From NCBI GenBank assembly GCA_024640625.1, contig JAHEER010000025.1, positions 1-44,175 on the forward strand: a stretch of DNA of 44,175 nt. The letters run 5' to 3'. The position numbers and the translations under genes are program-made. Within the stretch, counting starts at the first letter, position 1. Each line of letters begins with the position of its first letter. Positions 8,885 to 17,467 of this stretch are shown here, one piece after another. The notes under the pieces were generated by a model. That model saw only the letters and a program-made list of their open reading frames with translations. It did not search any database and had not been told where the DNA came from. Origin of the DNA: Desulfobulbaceae bacterium (GTDB lineage: Bacteria; Desulfobacterota; Desulfobulbia; Desulfobulbales; Desulfocapsaceae).

Positions 8885-9330
8885 CGGGACATAGACGGAC
8901 TCGCCCTTGACGTGGTTGTTGTGGCAGAGGGTTTACGACGATTAGCACTGGTGAGGTTTTGCAGATGCTCCACGCCCAGGTCGGTGATACGGTAAAAGTG
9001 GCGTCTGGCTTCACTGCCCTCCCAGGCAAATTTCATAGCGAATAACGCATCGCTCATAGTTGCGTTGTCGGGTAAGGGAACCACGCCTCCTTCAAACTCC
9101 CTGTAGGCAATTGAAGGCAGAGTCAGCTCCACTAGGGGGTTGAAGTCGTTTCCGTTAGTGCGCGGCTCTACAAGGCGTTTTATGGCCTGACTAAAATCAG
9201 TCTCAGCCATTTTGAGGTCATTGATGAGTCGATAGTGGGGCACCCACTGGTCTGGATACCGCTCGCTGTACTCAAAGAGCACGGTCAAAATTTGTTGTTG
9301 ATTATGGCCGATTCCTGATATCCCGCTCAT
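8869..9330 (-). CDS. Hypothetical protein, winged-helix-like
   Basis: A 153-residue soluble protein of no family I recognise. Residues about 8-110 have the spacing of a winged-helix/MarR-like fold: an early helix (QQQILTVLFEYSERYP), a middle helix pair around ETDFSQAIKRLVEP, and a late strand-helix ending RRHFYRITDLGVEHLQNL. The last 25 residues are a Ser/Thr/Arg-rich basic tail. The start at 9330 has GGAG nearby. A near-consensus sigma-54 promoter lies 44-60 bases upstream, the strongest promoter signal in the window, which suggests regulated expression. A DNA-binding role is a guess from shape only. Confidence 0.7.
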   Translation of the reverse strand: MSGISGIGHNQQQILTVLFEYSERYPDQWVPHYRLINDLKMAETDFSQAIKRLVEPRTNGNDFNPLVELTLPSIAYREFEGGVVPLPDNATMSDALFAMKFAWEGSEARRHFYRITDLGVEHLQNLTSANRRKPSATTTTSRASPSMSRQRIS

Positions 9331-9373
9331 TAGTGCTCCATCGTATTTGGAACGCAGTGGTTAGGAAGTGCAC

Positions 9374-9390
9374 AGCAGATATCGTGCCAA
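9374..9390 (-). promoter_or_regulatory. Sigma-54 (RpoN) promoter for the 153-residue hypothetical
   Basis: On the minus strand TTGGCACGATATCTGCT matches the sigma-54 consensus YTGGCACGRNNNTTGCW at all fixed positions but one, with GG and GC exactly ten bases apart. The predicted transcript would begin near 9362, giving a leader of about 30 bases with a GGAG ribosome-binding site before the ATG at 9330. An activator site would be expected further upstream (9400-9550), but no clear dyad was identified there beyond the CATGCGCATG palindrome at 9478. Confidence 0.75.
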
Positions 9391-9641
9391 TTTTGATCTT
9401 TGCGAAATATGTGATTGATTTTTCGTGATTAAATTACGGGGTAATAGTTAGTAGAAAACTAAAAAGTAGTTTTTTTTCATGCGCATGTCCAAATTTTGAC
9501 AACTTCACCATGCCCGCAACGGATCTCTTGCTTTTATCGAAGGCACTCTGAACGTACGGAAGCTTTGGGGTGAAGTGATCTGAGGGAAAACAGGGTCGTT
9601 ACCTATACCCCCTATTGACGTAAAGCGGGATGCGGGCCTGC
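9391..9641. other. AT-rich intergenic region
   Basis: No gene is seen. It contains an AT-only hairpin followed by eight T on the plus strand (stem AAAACTA/TAGTTTT, 9455-9473), and a perfect 10-base palindrome CATGCGCATG at 9478-9487 that could be an activator site for the sigma-54 promoter at 9374-9390. Both functions are speculative. Confidence 0.5.
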
Positions 9642-11666
9642 TCAGACGAAGTCGCGAGGTATGGCAGTGTCCCAGTTTTTAGAGAATACCCGTTTATCTC
9701 CATCGTAGGCGTCGAGTTCCGCACGGAGAAAAAAATCCTTCTCGGAAGAGGTCAAGACGATCCTCGTAACGGTCCTGGCGGACCATGAACCACGACTGAA
9801 ACTTCGCTCACACAGGGTCTCGCCCCTGACCGAATTGAAGTCGTCCCCCTGGTAGGTGTACCACTCCCTGGCGGAGCGGCCGATGGTCAGATCGATCTCG
9901 TTGATATGCTGCACGCCGTCGTCGTTGATTACCTCCAATGTGGAAATGTCCCTGGCGAGATCACGGACGACTCTCCAGTTGCGATTTTCCGGCTTGATCA
10001 CTTTGACGCGCACTGGTGGCGCCGCCTCCGGAGGGTCGAAGGAACGGAGCAGGGTGTCCTCGTGACGGGCTTTGCGAACCGGCAGGAAGAGCATGCTCTT
10101 GCCAGTGTGGATCTTGAGCTGTACTGCCTCCGGTGACGGCCAGGCCATCGGCCAGTAAGAGGTTGAGACAGCCATGCGCAAGCGGTGGCCGGCAGGAATC
10201 CGCTGGGCCACGTAATTTAGAGCCAGTTTGATGAGGTATCTTTTTCCCGGCACCAGCGGCTGCGGCTGCTCGTGGCCGTTGCGGTGGGTCAGATTCAGCA
10301 GACTGTAGGTAAACCGCGTAGCCTTGTTGTCCGGGGCGATATCGGAAAGGCGCACTGCGATCATACCAGCGGGCCGATTTGCCTCGAGTTCCAGTTCGAT
10401 CCTGGGTGCACCCAACAATTCCAGCGGAGTCGCCAGGGGGGCACTGTCATAGACCAGGGCGCCGCCGTCCTCCTGACGCTGATCGTAGGGCATATCGGGA
10501 GCAGAGGCGTAGGAGCACCACTTGCCGGCGAACAGGCCCAAGCCCAGCGGAGACTGGAGGCTGCAGCACTCCTCCTCCTGAGGCCTGGGAAAACTGACCA
10601 GCATTCTGGCTGGAGCCAGGGAGTAGGCTTTCATCGTCGAACGCAGCGACGGCCAGGTCGGTTCGGACACCCATTTACCGGGACGCAATTCATAGCTGGT
10701 GGTCGGCGGCACGCTGTCCTGCATCCAGACACGCAGCATCGGCTCTTCCATGATGCCAGTTTCGATATCCTTGAGCCATTTGTCCCACCAGCGCAGGGCT
10801 TCCTGCAGAAAACCTATGGCCGGCCCAGGTCTGCCAAGGTGAGGGTAATTGTGGCCCCATGGGCCGATCAACCCGAGGCGCGGCACTCGCAAACCCTTGA
10901 TCAGACGGAAGACGGCATTGGAGTAACCGTCCGCCCAGCCGCTCACGGCCATGACCGGACAGCGAATGGCCTCGAACTCCTCGCACACCGAGCCGTGCTT
11001 CCAGTAATCATCCCGGCACTGGTGACGCAGCCACGTTTCCAGCCACAGGCCGCTGCCCTGGAGCCGTTCAAACCACATGTCGCGCCACTGCTCGCCGACG
11101 ATTTCGGGATCCGGAGGGCAGGAGTTGTAGGCGAACATGGTGGAGGCCCAGGAAAGGTTGTCGCCGAGCAGGCAGCCGCCCATGTGGTGCACGTCGTCGG
11201 AGTAACGGTCGTCGGTCGAGCACACCGAAATTACCGCGTGCAGCTGGGGCGGCTGCAGGGCGGCAATCTGCAGGGCATTAAAACCGCCCCAGGAAATTCC
11301 CATCATCCCCACTCTGCCGTTGCACCATTCCTGTTGTTCGAGCCATTGGAGAATGGCAAGGCCGTCGTCGAGTTCCAGTTGCAAATATTCGTCCCGGAGC
11401 ACCCCTTCTGAATCGCCGCTGCCGCGTAGGTCTACCCGTACACCCGCAAAACCTTGACCGGCGAAGTAGGTGTATATCTGTGTGTCGCGGCTGCGTTTGG
11501 AGTCCCTTTTGCGGTACGGGATGTATTCGAGGATGGCCGGTACCGGATTTTCTACCGCGTCCTCCGGCAGCCAGATTCGGGCGGCGAGCCTAACCCCGTC
11601 AGGCATTGGAATCCAGGCATTCTCGACCTGTTTGACAACATGCTTGAAAGAGCGGATGATGTTCAT
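9642..11666 (-). CDS. CocE/NonD family hydrolase (peptidase S15-like)
   Basis: A 674-residue alpha/beta hydrolase of the X-Pro dipeptidyl-peptidase (S15)/cocaine-esterase group. The catalytic set is visible: nucleophile Ser125 in GISWGG, Asp247 in SGWADGYSN and His272 in GPWGHNYPH. The N-terminal domain carries the conserved MPDGVRLAARIW start and the DLRGSGDSEG oxyanion-region motif. Residues from about 340 form the C-terminal jelly-roll (XPD_C) domain, including LRMAVSTSYWP. No signal peptide is present. It overlaps the ATP-grasp gene by four bases (ATGA), so the two are translationally coupled. The substrate is unknown: acyl-amide, ester or N-terminal peptide bonds are the usual range. The pairing suggests it cuts or edits what the ligase makes. 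Confidence 0.92.
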   Translation of the reverse strand: MNIIRSFKHVVKQVENAWIPMPDGVRLAARIWLPEDAVENPVPAILEYIPYRKRDSKRSRDTQIYTYFAGQGFAGVRVDLRGSGDSEGVLRDEYLQLELDDGLAILQWLEQQEWCNGRVGMMGISWGGFNALQIAALQPPQLHAVISVCSTDDRYSDDVHHMGGCLLGDNLSWASTMFAYNSCPPDPEIVGEQWRDMWFERLQGSGLWLETWLRHQCRDDYWKHGSVCEEFEAIRCPVMAVSGWADGYSNAVFRLIKGLRVPRLGLIGPWGHNYPHLGRPGPAIGFLQEALRWWDKWLKDIETGIMEEPMLRVWMQDSVPPTTSYELRPGKWVSEPTWPSLRSTMKAYSLAPARMLVSFPRPQEEECCSLQSPLGLGLFAGKWCSYASAPDMPYDQRQEDGGALVYDSAPLATPLELLGAPRIELELEANRPAGMIAVRLSDIAPDNKATRFTYSLLNLTHRNGHEQPQPLVPGKRYLIKLALNYVAQRIPAGHRLRMAVSTSYWPMAWPSPEAVQLKIHTGKSMLFLPVRKARHEDTLLRSFDPPEAAPPVRVKVIKPENRNWRVVRDLARDISTLEVINDDGVQHINEIDLTIGRSAREWYTYQGDDFNSVRGETLCERSFSRGSWSARTVTRIVLTSSEKDFFLRAELDAYDGDKRVFSKNWDTAIPRDFV

Positions 11667-12961
11667 ATACTCTCCTCGTCATGGACAATATGGAAGGGCA
11701 GCATGGTCAGGGCCTCGCAGTAATTGGCCAGGAGTTCTTCATGTGAGTCGGCTCCCATGAACAACACAGCGATCTCGTAACTGTAACTGTCCTGGTCGCG
11801 CATTTTGGAGAGGCGCATCCCAGGAATTACGTTGATTTGAACCTCGGCTCCGGCAAACCGTTCCCTGACCCGTTCCACCTCCTCCGGGCCCGGTATGCTC
11901 AGTACCGTGCCGTCCCGGTAACACCGCACCATGAATTTTGCCGCAGTGGCAAAGCGTCCCTGCCGATAGGGAAAGTGTGGCGTTATGCCGAGGGCGACGT
12001 CGATCATGACCTCATGGTGATACTCTCCATCCACCATTTTAAAAAGCGGGCAGTGCGACTTGGAAATACGGGTGTTGATCTCCAATAGGGAGATGGAATC
12101 GCGTCGGTCGTCCCAGTAGAATTCGATATTGAACGGGGCAGTGTCGTAGGCCAGGTGCTTAATTAGTTTTTGGGTCGCCACGATCATACGCTGCTGAACC
12201 TGCTGCGGCAGGGAGGAAGGATACTGGTAACGCGAGAAACTGGACTGTTGTTCGCCTTCCCGGATGGAGTCGATAATGCCGTAAACATGTACCTCCCCAT
12301 CCTGTACATAGCCCTCGAGCGTGCACTGAAGACCTGCCGAAATCAGGCTTTCCGCAATGCACCGATACCCGTCTACGGCTTTAATTTCCCCGGGTATCTC
12401 GATCCGGTTAAGAATGTAGTTGAAGGGTACGGCATAACGGGCGATACCCTTGCGGATCCTGGCGAGCGCCGTTTCGAATTCCCTTTCGTCGCGGATCAAA
12501 AAGCCCAGGTGCGAGAGTACCGACTTGACCGGCTTGAGCCAGAACGGGTAGTCCAGGCTGCACCTTTGCAGCGCTTCCGGATCAAACGGATCGACCTGCT
12601 CAAACGCCGGGATCGATTCTGGAATGATCTCCTGTTGCTTCAAGCGACTCCAGTATTTATGTTCGCACATCAGCACCGCTTCAAGGCTTGGTCCCCGGAG
12701 GCCTTGCTGTTTCTGGAGGATTGGTAGCAGGGTGCTGACGGGAAAATCCCAGTAGCCGACGATCGCATCAACTCTCCCGGGATAGTCGGCGAGGAGCCGC
12801 GGCGCCTGCTCGAGAAACTCACGCACCGGGAAACGTAATCCGCACTTGATGTCTTTGTAGGATATCAGGGAAATAAAACGGTATTCACGGGCGCGAGCCA
12901 GGGCCTTAAGCTGGTTGAGGTGGAACGAGTCCAGTCCGACGATAAAGAGGTTCTTCCCCAT
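11663..12961 (-). CDS. ATP-grasp family ligase
   Basis: A 432-residue ATP-grasp protein of no named subfamily. Recognisable parts are a pre-ATP-grasp Rossmann-like N-terminus (MGKNLFIVGLDSFH), the nucleotide-binding lysine region YPFWLKPVKS (138-147), the hinge strand EGYVQDGEV (216-224) and the Mg-binding NIEF (278-281) with EIN (294-296). Such enzymes join a carboxylate to an amine or thiol through an acyl-phosphate. It is first in a two-gene leftward unit and shares an ATGA overlap with a CocE-type hydrolase, implying a shared pathway. A secreted or carrier-peptide substrate cannot be identified locally. It could be a peptide ligase, a carboxylate-amine ligase for a small molecule, or a storage-compound enzyme. 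Confidence 0.88.
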   Translation of the reverse strand: MGKNLFIVGLDSFHLNQLKALARAREYRFISLISYKDIKCGLRFPVREFLEQAPRLLADYPGRVDAIVGYWDFPVSTLLPILQKQQGLRGPSLEAVLMCEHKYWSRLKQQEIIPESIPAFEQVDPFDPEALQRCSLDYPFWLKPVKSVLSHLGFLIRDEREFETALARIRKGIARYAVPFNYILNRIEIPGEIKAVDGYRCIAESLISAGLQCTLEGYVQDGEVHVYGIIDSIREGEQQSSFSRYQYPSSLPQQVQQRMIVATQKLIKHLAYDTAPFNIEFYWDDRRDSISLLEINTRISKSHCPLFKMVDGEYHHEVMIDVALGITPHFPYRQGRFATAAKFMVRCYRDGTVLSIPGPEEVERVRERFAGAEVQINVIPGMRLSKMRDQDSYSYEIAVLFMGADSHEELLANYCEALTMLPFHIVHDEESI

Positions 12962-13387
12962 TGCCTATCCTCTGCATCAGGGGCCAAGTGACGACGGCGC
13001 GCCGGGACCGGTTCACCCTCGTGATCTGTGGGCAGTCGGCCCGACCGCATGTTGAAAGAGAACGCGTCCTGAGAATAGAATGCAATAGTGGTTGCCCTGC
13101 CTATGATTGTCCGTACCAGCAAGAAAAGGGCTTCCGCCAATTGGTGCAATTGCCTCTATACTATGATATCACTTCGGCGAGGGAGATTGTATGAAAAATG
13201 GCCCGCCCCGGGTTTCCAGAGCCCACTTCTCCTAAGGAGTGCCAGAGAAAACGTTCTCTAGGCGTCATTCTACCCGCATTGACTGGTTAAATTTGGTTTC
13301 ACCAGAAAAAATTTGCGAAATCTACATCCACACGATACCTTGATTTTCATGCTTACAACCTGAAGATAGTTTTCTAGTGACGCTGAA
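12962..13387. other. Divergent intergenic region with candidate operators
   Basis: No gene is seen. It separates the leftward ATP-grasp unit from the rightward PAS-LuxR regulator. Notable elements are two CAATTG palindromes three bases apart (13138-13152, CAATTG-GTG-CAATTG) close to an AT-rich TATACTATGATATC stretch, a CTCCTAAGGAG palindrome near 13228-13238, and a stem AGAGAA/TTCTCT (13244-13259). None has a T-run, so they look more like protein-binding sites than terminators. Operator roles are inference. Confidence 0.4.
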
Positions 13388-14095
13388 ATGGCAGAAGAAA
13401 TAAACAACGAAGGCCGAGAGCTGGCACTTGATGACCTCTTCTCCGGTCTTGGCGGTACCATCCTTGAGAGTATCCGCACGCCGTTTGGTATTTTCGATAA
13501 TAATTTTAGAATACTCTGGATAAACAAGGCGCTTGCAAGAATTCACAGCTGTAATGCCGAATCGGTTATCGGCGATATCTGCTATCGAGCTTTTCATGGC
13601 TGTGACAAGGTCTGCGAGAATTGTTTCCTGGAAGAGGTCAGAACAATGGGCCGCACGGTAGTACTCGAGCGTTCACATGAGTTTCCTGATGGTAAAACCC
13701 GATGGGGGGAAATACACGCCTACCCGGTTCGCGGCAAAGATCGTTCGGTTGCGGCTGTCGTGGTGATTATTTTTGAGACAACATCCCGTATGGATAGCCT
13801 GGCCAGGCACAAGCAATATACCAGCTTGCTTGTTGACAAGCTGCAGGCCAGAGAGGATACGGGTAAAAGCATCCCAAAAACCGACCCATCAGGGGGGATG
13901 ATACAGCCTTTGTCAAAACGGGAAAAAGAAATACTCGGGCTCATCGTTGATGGCTATACAAACCCGCAGATCTCCGCCATGCTCTCCATAAGCGGCAACA
14001 CGGTCAAGCGCCATACCAGCAATCTTTTCCTGAAGCTCAACGTGAACGATCGCACCCAGGCCGCGGTTCTCGCTGTCCGGGAAAATCTCATTTAA
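13388..14095 (+). CDS. PAS domain LuxR-family transcriptional regulator
   Basis: A 235-residue one-component regulator. Residues about 22-135 form a PAS domain that includes a cysteine cluster CYRAFHGCDKVCENC (Cys65, 72, 76, 79), a variant common in deltaproteobacterial PAS sensors. A linker with a helical stretch (135-170) follows, then a LuxR/FixJ-type helix-turn-helix at about 174-232 (LSKREKEILGLIVDGYTNPQ...NTVKRHTSNLF). No receiver domain or membrane segment is present, so it senses a cytoplasmic signal, possibly redox or metal through the cysteines. The start has only a weak ribosome-binding site, but an upstream stop limits the choices. A short TCACCC/GGGTGA stem follows at 14107-14122. 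Targets may include the divergent ATP-grasp operon or the downstream hydrolase. Confidence 0.88.
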   Translation: MAEEINNEGRELALDDLFSGLGGTILESIRTPFGIFDNNFRILWINKALARIHSCNAESVIGDICYRAFHGCDKVCENCFLEEVRTMGRTVVLERSHEFPDGKTRWGEIHAYPVRGKDRSVAAVVVIIFETTSRMDSLARHKQYTSLLVDKLQAREDTGKSIPKTDPSGGMIQPLSKREKEILGLIVDGYTNPQISAMLSISGNTVKRHTSNLFLKLNVNDRTQAAVLAVRENLI

Positions 14096-14232
14096 TTTGC
14101 AGCCACTCACCCGGATGGGTGATGCGCACCATGAAGGTTATCCAGTAAAATCTCAGTCATTCTGGAAGTATTTCTGGGGAAGGTGACGGTAGATCTGGGG
14201 CTGTGGATATTTGCAATGCGGGAGGACCTCTG

Positions 14233-15057
14233 ATGTATAACGCTGATGACTGCGATGCGCTTGAAAGTCTAACAAGTAAAAGAGTTATGATGCACTTTTG
14301 TGCACCAATAACTGATGCCGAGAGTGCACTCGACAGGAAGCTGACTCGCTCAGCAGAACAATGCGACATTCCGTTTGAAGGGCAAATCTTGAAAGCCTAT
14401 GTCTGGGGGGAGGGTAAGACTGTCCTGCTTGCGCATGGCTGGGGATCCAGAGCGAGCCACCTGGCATTTCTCGGAAAGAATATTGCCACATCCGGGTTTC
14501 GCGCAGTAGCTTTTGATGGACCGGCCCATGGGAATTCCCAATTTAACGGAAGCTGCCCCCGTTCGAGTCTGCCCGAATTTTGCAGGGCGATATTTCACCT
14601 CTCCAATCATTTCGGCCCGATCTATAGTTTGGTGGGGCATTCATTTGGTGGAGCCGCTGCCGCATTTAGCGCGTGCGGGCAGGCGAATTTGTCCGGCTAC
14701 CAGGTGAGGGTCGAAAAACTTGTCTTGATCAGTTCACCATCTGGAATCAAGGCGATGGTCAATCATTATTGCCAGAATTACCAGCTTCCCGATGGCTCGG
14801 GGCCGATGATTATAGCACAACTCGAAAAAGAGTTCCCTCTCAGGGCAAAAGATTATGAAATCAACAATGCCTTGAGAAAATTCAGCGGAGATGTGCTTGT
14901 GGTTCACGATATTGATGATCAGGAGGTGAGCATCGAGGAGGCTCGGCAGATGGTCGAGGGGCATGGTCATGTCAGCTTAATTGAAACCAGGGGTGAGGGA
15001 CACAGGAGAATTCTGGTGAGCAGATCGCTTGTCAGGATCGTAAAATCGTTTTTATAA
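14233..15057 (+). CDS. Alpha/beta hydrolase
   Basis: A 274-residue alpha/beta hydrolase. The HG motif (LLAHGWGSRASH, 67-76 region), nucleophile elbow GHSFGG (Ser137) and acid (Asp226 or Asp229, in VVHDIDDQ) precede the catalytic His257 in GEGHRRIL, so the triad is complete. No signal peptide is seen. The start at 14233 has GGGAGGA six to seven bases upstream; an in-frame ATG 30 bases earlier lacks one. It follows the PAS-LuxR gene in the same direction with 137 bases between them. The substrate is unknown, with esterase or lipase-like activity the default guess. Confidence 0.88.
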   Translation: MYNADDCDALESLTSKRVMMHFCAPITDAESALDRKLTRSAEQCDIPFEGQILKAYVWGEGKTVLLAHGWGSRASHLAFLGKNIATSGFRAVAFDGPAHGNSQFNGSCPRSSLPEFCRAIFHLSNHFGPIYSLVGHSFGGAAAAFSACGQANLSGYQVRVEKLVLISSPSGIKAMVNHYCQNYQLPDGSGPMIIAQLEKEFPLRAKDYEINNALRKFSGDVLVVHDIDDQEVSIEEARQMVEGHGHVSLIETRGEGHRRILVSRSLVRIVKSFL

Positions 15058-15114
15058 GAGGGGGCCTTCTCCTGTGCACGTGCCAGCCTGTGATTACTAG
15101 TGGGAAAATCAGCT

Positions 15115-15474
15115 ATGGATAAGAAAATAAGATGGTTAAGAATATCTTACTGGATTGCAGCTAGTGCAGATTTCGTCGTCGCTATCCTCGTTTTAATACC
15201 TTCCCGAATGGGTGTTACTCACCACGTCTACCCGATGGGACTTATGTCAGCGGTGGCCTTCTCGTGGGGTGTACTTCTGGTGGTTGCTGATAGAGAACCA
15301 CTTGAGAGGCAATGGATTTTGCCGCCCACGATACTGGTCGTTGCTCTTCTTGGAATGGTCGGTGTGCATGCCGGAATTACCGGACTTTTACCCCTTTCCC
15401 ACGTTATTCCTTCAGCATGTATTTCAGTCATTGTGTTCTCAATACTGACATACAGCTACCTGAGCAGGTCATGA
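15115..15474 (+). CDS. Small four-helix membrane protein, unknown
   Basis: A 119-residue protein that is nearly all membrane: about four hydrophobic helices (ISYWIAASADFVVAILVLI, LMSAVAFSWGVLLVVA, PTILVVALLGMVGVHAG and IPSACISVIVFSILTY) with a basic N-terminus. I do not recognise a family. A GTG 15 bases upstream (15100) is an alternative start; the ATG is preferred because a GGGA lies at fair distance. Its last bases overlap the end of the convergent ppx gene by six. It may be co-transcribed with the hydrolase 58 bases upstream. Confidence 0.65.
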   Translation: MDKKIRWLRISYWIAASADFVVAILVLIPSRMGVTHHVYPMGLMSAVAFSWGVLLVVADREPLERQWILPPTILVVALLGMVGVHAGITGLLPLSHVIPSACISVIVFSILTYSYLSRS

Positions 15475-16971
15475 GGTAAACTTGAGATTGAAATCCACAT
15501 TTTTTAAATACTTGGCTTCCTGCTCGAGGCTGGCTCGCTGCAGGGGGTGGTTAATCAACTCATACTGGGCAAATTTAAGGGTCAAATTATTCCCACTGGC
15601 AACCACTTGTTCAATCACTGCCGTCTCGTCTTGCCGGGAACGGTGGAGCAGGGCGGCCAGACGAAGAAGAATCGATAGCCTCAAGGCGGTCTTCTGATCT
15701 TTTTTCGGTAACCCCCTGAAGAATTTTTTTGATATTTTTTTACGATGGCAACGTACCAGAACACTCATCCGCACCTGTTCCTCTAAGGAAAATCCGGGAA
15801 GATCTGCCTCTTCCAGCAGATAGGCGCCGTGTTTCTGGTAGCCACTCAGCGAAACCGCCAGGCCAATCTCATGAAGGCTGCTTGCCCAGTGCAGTATTTC
15901 GGCGTCTTCCTGGCGCAGGTTCCAGGATTTTTCGCAGGCGTTTAACAGGCGGTGCGAAGTTAAACTCACTCGCCGCGCATGTTTCTGACTGATTTGAAAG
16001 CGCTGCTGTACACTCGAAATGGTTTTCAAACGGGTATCTTCACTCTGAATGCGGCCCAGACGCTCATACAGCAAACCTTCCCGCAGGGCGCCATCGGAAA
16101 CCTGCATGGTGTCAATTTTAAGTGCCTCAAAAGTGGCAATGAGAATGGCCAGTCCTCCCGCAAAAACGGGTCGCCGATCACTATCTAAACCGGGAAGATC
16201 GAGATTTTTTACCTGTCCAGCCTCTATCATTCTACTCCGGATTTTGTGTAAACCGTCCAGGGTGATATTATAGGTCTCAAGCCCAAGCGCCTTCACGACG
16301 CTTCCTGCGGCCCGTATTGTTCCGGATGCCCCTGCAGCGGAAACCCAGCCAACTTTTCGAAAGTAATGTCGTAGCGGACGTAATTCCAGATGGGCGGCAA
16401 TGCCGGCCTTTTCCCAGTTCTTCTTGCTGAGCTTTCCACTTCGAAAAAAAGCGCGACTCATGCTCACGCAGCCCATTTCAAGGCTTCTCAGATGCAGAGG
16501 CTCGAAACCTTCACCGATAATCAATTCTGTGCTTCCTCCGCCAATATCCATCACCAGCCGTTTCCCATCCTCGGTCACCAGAGAATGGGAAACCCCGAGA
16601 TAGATCAGGCGAGCCTCCTCCTTTCCCCCAATAATTGAGATCGGGTGGCCCAGAACCTCACTGGCGCTTTGTAAAAATTGGCGGGAATTTTTCGCCTGAC
16701 GCAGAGTATTCGTTCCCACAGCTGCCACACTGCCCTGGGGTAGTTTCTGCACACGTTCGGCAAAACGATCAAGACAGGAAAGGGCTCGTATGCGCGCCTC
16801 TTCAGACAATCTGCCATTTTTATCAAGACCGCCTCCCAGGCGCACCATTTCCTTTATTCTATCAAGAATGTGAACATGACCGTCCTCAATGCGGGCAACT
16901 ACCAGGTGAAAACTATTGGAGCCCAGGTCGATTGCTGCTAAATAGTGCGGTGATTTTTGTTGATCATTCAT
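15469..16971 (-). CDS. ppx: Exopolyphosphatase / guanosine pentaphosphate phosphatase (Ppx/GppA)
   Basis: A 500-residue Ppx/GppA-family protein. The ASKHA nucleotide-binding fold shows its signatures: AAIDLGSNSFHLVV (about 12-26), AAVGTNTLRQAKN, and MDIGGGSTELII. The C-terminal HD-like domain shows WASSLHEIGLAV. It hydrolyses inorganic polyphosphate and/or pppGpp, linking phosphate storage to the stringent response. The start at 16971 gives the usual N-terminus; the frame is open for 17 codons more without better support. It lies several kilobases from the Pit/DUF47 genes, so no operon link is seen. Length matches E. coli Ppx (513) and GppA (494), and sequence alone does not decide which activity dominates. 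Confidence 0.93.
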   Translation of the reverse strand: MNDQQKSPHYLAAIDLGSNSFHLVVARIEDGHVHILDRIKEMVRLGGGLDKNGRLSEEARIRALSCLDRFAERVQKLPQGSVAAVGTNTLRQAKNSRQFLQSASEVLGHPISIIGGKEEARLIYLGVSHSLVTEDGKRLVMDIGGGSTELIIGEGFEPLHLRSLEMGCVSMSRAFFRSGKLSKKNWEKAGIAAHLELRPLRHYFRKVGWVSAAGASGTIRAAGSVVKALGLETYNITLDGLHKIRSRMIEAGQVKNLDLPGLDSDRRPVFAGGLAILIATFEALKIDTMQVSDGALREGLLYERLGRIQSEDTRLKTISSVQQRFQISQKHARRVSLTSHRLLNACEKSWNLRQEDAEILHWASSLHEIGLAVSLSGYQKHGAYLLEEADLPGFSLEEQVRMSVLVRCHRKKISKKFFRGLPKKDQKTALRLSILLRLAALLHRSRQDETAVIEQVVASGNNLTLKFAQYELINHPLQRASLEQEAKYLKNVDFNLKFTS

Positions 16972-17467
16972 AGCAAAAGGCGGTCTGTCCCCTGTTATCC
17001 CGAGGGGAGGGGAGCTACTCACTCTACCGCACGGAGAATCACCTCCTCAAGTCGAAGTCACCCGGCTTCCTGGTCTTGTCGAAATACGGCTGGAGCGGGG
17101 CATGGAGGTGCAGCAGTAAGTGTAGCTCTTGTTGGGCATGGTTCTGATCCAGTTTGACTTTTAATGGAGCCGTGCAGTCTTTTTTACCAGGTTACCGGAG
17201 TAAAATAGCAACTGCTGGCAAGCCTTCTTTTGGTCACCACCCATGATGCAGCTTACCAAAGTTTACTAGCTTAGGTCCATAGACCGTGCAGATATTGGAG
17301 CAATCACTCCGGGCGAACTCGAATTTTTTTGTCACCTCCAGCGACCTGCATGGACAAGCCGGCCGTTACCTGATACAACACATGCATGGAGTCCGGCGCA
17401 CTTGTCCCGCCTTGGCGGAGCCCGATCCAGCCCTCGGCAATGCTACCTCTTCCCGGGAGATTCGACC
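16972..17467. other. Long intergenic region between ppx and the Mo hydroxylase
   Basis: About 500 bases separate two divergently transcribed units. No ORF here has a credible start or composition, and I see no convincing promoter for the rightward iorA-type gene. A molybdenum-cofactor riboswitch would make sense here, but I could not recognise its core. The region probably holds promoters for both flanks. Confidence 0.4.
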
